A stretch of DNA of 64,000 nucleotides, taken from the NCBI RefSeq assembly GCF_910589235.1, contig NC_060955.1:6443194-6507193 (forward strand). The letters are read 5' to 3'. This document shows, in pieces, positions 62,578 through 64,000 of the stretch. The notes under the pieces are model-generated. The model did no database searches and was not told the origin of the DNA. It saw nothing but the letters and a program-made list of their open reading frames with translations. This DNA is from Vespa crabro. Taxonomy: Eukaryota > Arthropoda > Insecta > Hymenoptera > Vespidae. Made by a program: the position numbers and the translations under genes. The first letter of the stretch is position 1; each line of letters begins with the position of its first letter.

Positions 62578-63181
62578 AAAGCAAGTTTTCAAATTTGAAG
62601 GCTAGGAAGGAGCGCAAATTTGCTGTAGGAGAAACCCTAGCGAGTTTAGTGATTACTACGTTTATGGTTTAGTATTGCTTTATATTATGATATCAAAGAC
62701 ATGAATCTGCTAAACGTATCTCGAATACGTTTTGTTCTTAATTACTTTTCGAAGGTGTTTCATATCTTTTTTTTTCCTTTCTTTTCTTTTTTTTTTTTTT
62801 TTTTTGAATACTAATCGTCATGTGTGGATGAATTATTATTCGAAAATTATTATAATAAAACTTAACAAACTTCAATTCTTTCGAAAAAGATTAATACAAA
62901 ATCGCATGATACGACACGTAATGATAAAATCTTAGATAGTAATACGCTTGACATTATTCTCTTCTTATATTTTTACTTAATTTCTTTGAATACTAATCGT
63001 CTAATTGTTTAATATCTTGTCAATAAAAAAGAAAAGTACATTCAAAAATGGTACATAGTAATTGAAACAAAGAAAAAAAAAAAAAAAAAAGAAAAAAAAA
63101 TTCAGTTTATGTCTCGTTTGAAAAGTATAATGCATTGTCTCAAAGTTACACAGTTAAATTCCAAAACGTTCTTGTTTTGAC
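61571..63181. other. spacer
   Basis: 61580-61800 is GC-richer unique sequence; TC/TCTA tracts at 61808-61883 and 62536-62576; poly-T at 62186-62205 and 62785-62806; poly-A at 63070-63090. No supported gene. Confidence 0.55.
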
Positions 63182-63282
63182 TGAGTCAGCCATTTTTTAC
63201 GAGGTCTACGGATACTTCCGAAAGAGAGATTACACGGGTGAAAAGCTTCGAGGGATTTACGGTGACGTCGTAAATGACGTAT
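63182..63282. promoter_or_regulatory. cluster of AP-1/CRE-like bZIP motifs
   Basis: TGAGTCA (AP-1 consensus) is at 63182-63188, TGACGTCG (7/8 match to CRE) at 63263-63270 and TGACGTAT (half CRE) at 63275-63282. They lie within a CpG-containing block, 63180-63460, that is more GC-rich than its surroundings. Motif presence is direct; function is inference. Confidence 0.3.
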
Positions 63283-64000
63283 AACGACGGATGCTCGGGG
63301 AAAAAGCACGATTTATTTCGAGAGACTTGCTATGGGCGACGGGAGAACGTTAGAGGCCGCAAGGCGTATCGCGAACTCAATTATGTACGGTGCTAAATGA
63401 ATTAGATCGACGAACTACCCTGATCGATCGGAAAGCAGGGATGTAAATACGTTTAACGTTTAACGATTATCCTTCGTCAGCTTTAACAAATTATATAATC
63501 CTTTTTTTTTTCCTACATTCGTTAAACCATAATTATTTTACTATGATATTTAACGGAAGAATATTATTATTTATATTATTATAAAGTATTTATATTATTA
63601 TTATTATTATTTATATGTAGCATAATTCGTATTACAAACGAACGCATTTTATAAAAGTGCCTTAAAAATAATTAATAACGTGATAAACTCGTCTCGACTC
63701 ATAAAGTAGTTTGTTATTTATTTAATGAATATTTTATCAGTATTAGTATTTTAAATGAACGATCAATATTTGTAATAAAATATCGCATAGTAAGTAAATA
63801 AAATTGACTTGATGTTTATACATATTGACCAATTTTATTTTAGAATATAACTTTATTACTTACTATTAATTAATAAAAATATTGATCAAACAAATAGAAG
63901 TTTTATAAATAAATTTAATATAACAGATACTCTACTAACAAGTATTACTAATAAGTAACGTTGAATGCTACATATTTTTAAATATGTATTTTATATTGTA
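63283..64000. other. GC-richer block then AT-rich end of window
   Basis: 63283-63460 is unique and CpG-containing (gggcgacgggagaacg). From 63480 to 64000 the sequence is very AT-rich with ATT units near 63550-63615. No gene seen. Confidence 0.55.

Overview
The window is eukaryotic, AT-rich and gene-poor. It has GT-AG introns, very many dinucleotide repeats (mostly GA/TC and TA), homopolymer A/T runs and glutamine-rich coding sequence. The one clear gene belongs to an animal signalling family. Base composition, short 3' introns, a long repeat-filled 5' region and CAA/CAG glutamine tracts suggest an insect nuclear genome. A hymenopteran (wasp, bee or ant) is my best guess, but the sequence does not settle the species.

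The only gene I can identify with confidence is on the minus strand at the left edge (133-3322). It is the 3' part of a PDZRN3/PDZRN4-type gene (PDZ-domain RING-finger E3 ligase family; I recall the fly relative as Slip1). Five exons read right to left: 3322-2954, 2545-2375, 1962-1864, 1741-1706 and 1608-133. All are in phase 0 and all have GT-AG borders. They join into 717 codons covering the C-terminal half of PDZ1, all of PDZ2, a long Gln/Ser-rich linker with tracts of 20 and 27 Gln, the family motif DSSSAYNTGESC, and a conserved basic C-terminal block ending at SEMK. A further 3' exon must lie beyond base 1. The RING, the TRAF-type zinc finger and the first half of PDZ1 were not found, so the upstream exons are either outside the window or hidden in it.

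Bases 3323-64000 lie 5' of the recognised exons and look like a very large intron and/or intergenic DNA. Four minus-strand sites in it deserve attention as alternative 5' ends or nested small genes. They are a 12-nt ATG exon at 4271-4282; a phase-compatible pair of candidate exons at 12218-12300 and 7326-7536; an orphan open frame at 22726-22983; and a 99-nt ATG exon at 28811-28909 that ends in phase 0 and begins Met-Gly. From memory, vertebrate PDZRN3/4 short isoforms also start with a Met-Gly alternative first exon joined directly in front of the Val-Asn-Gly of PDZ1, which makes the 28.8-kb site the most attractive.

The rest is repeats and spacer: dozens of GA/TC, TA, GATA, GACA, GGCA/GGAA, CAC/CAT, CTG/CTA and AAT arrays, a pentamer TTGAG/CTCAA repeat found twice in opposite orientation, an 18-bp acidic-codon minisatellite, a probable solo LTR (56681-56942), a GC-rich block with a perfect 10-bp hairpin (54170-54191), and a cluster of AP-1/CRE-like motifs near 63.2 kb. 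I saw no rRNA, tRNA, CRISPR array or intact transposon. I did not find a new multi-gene system.
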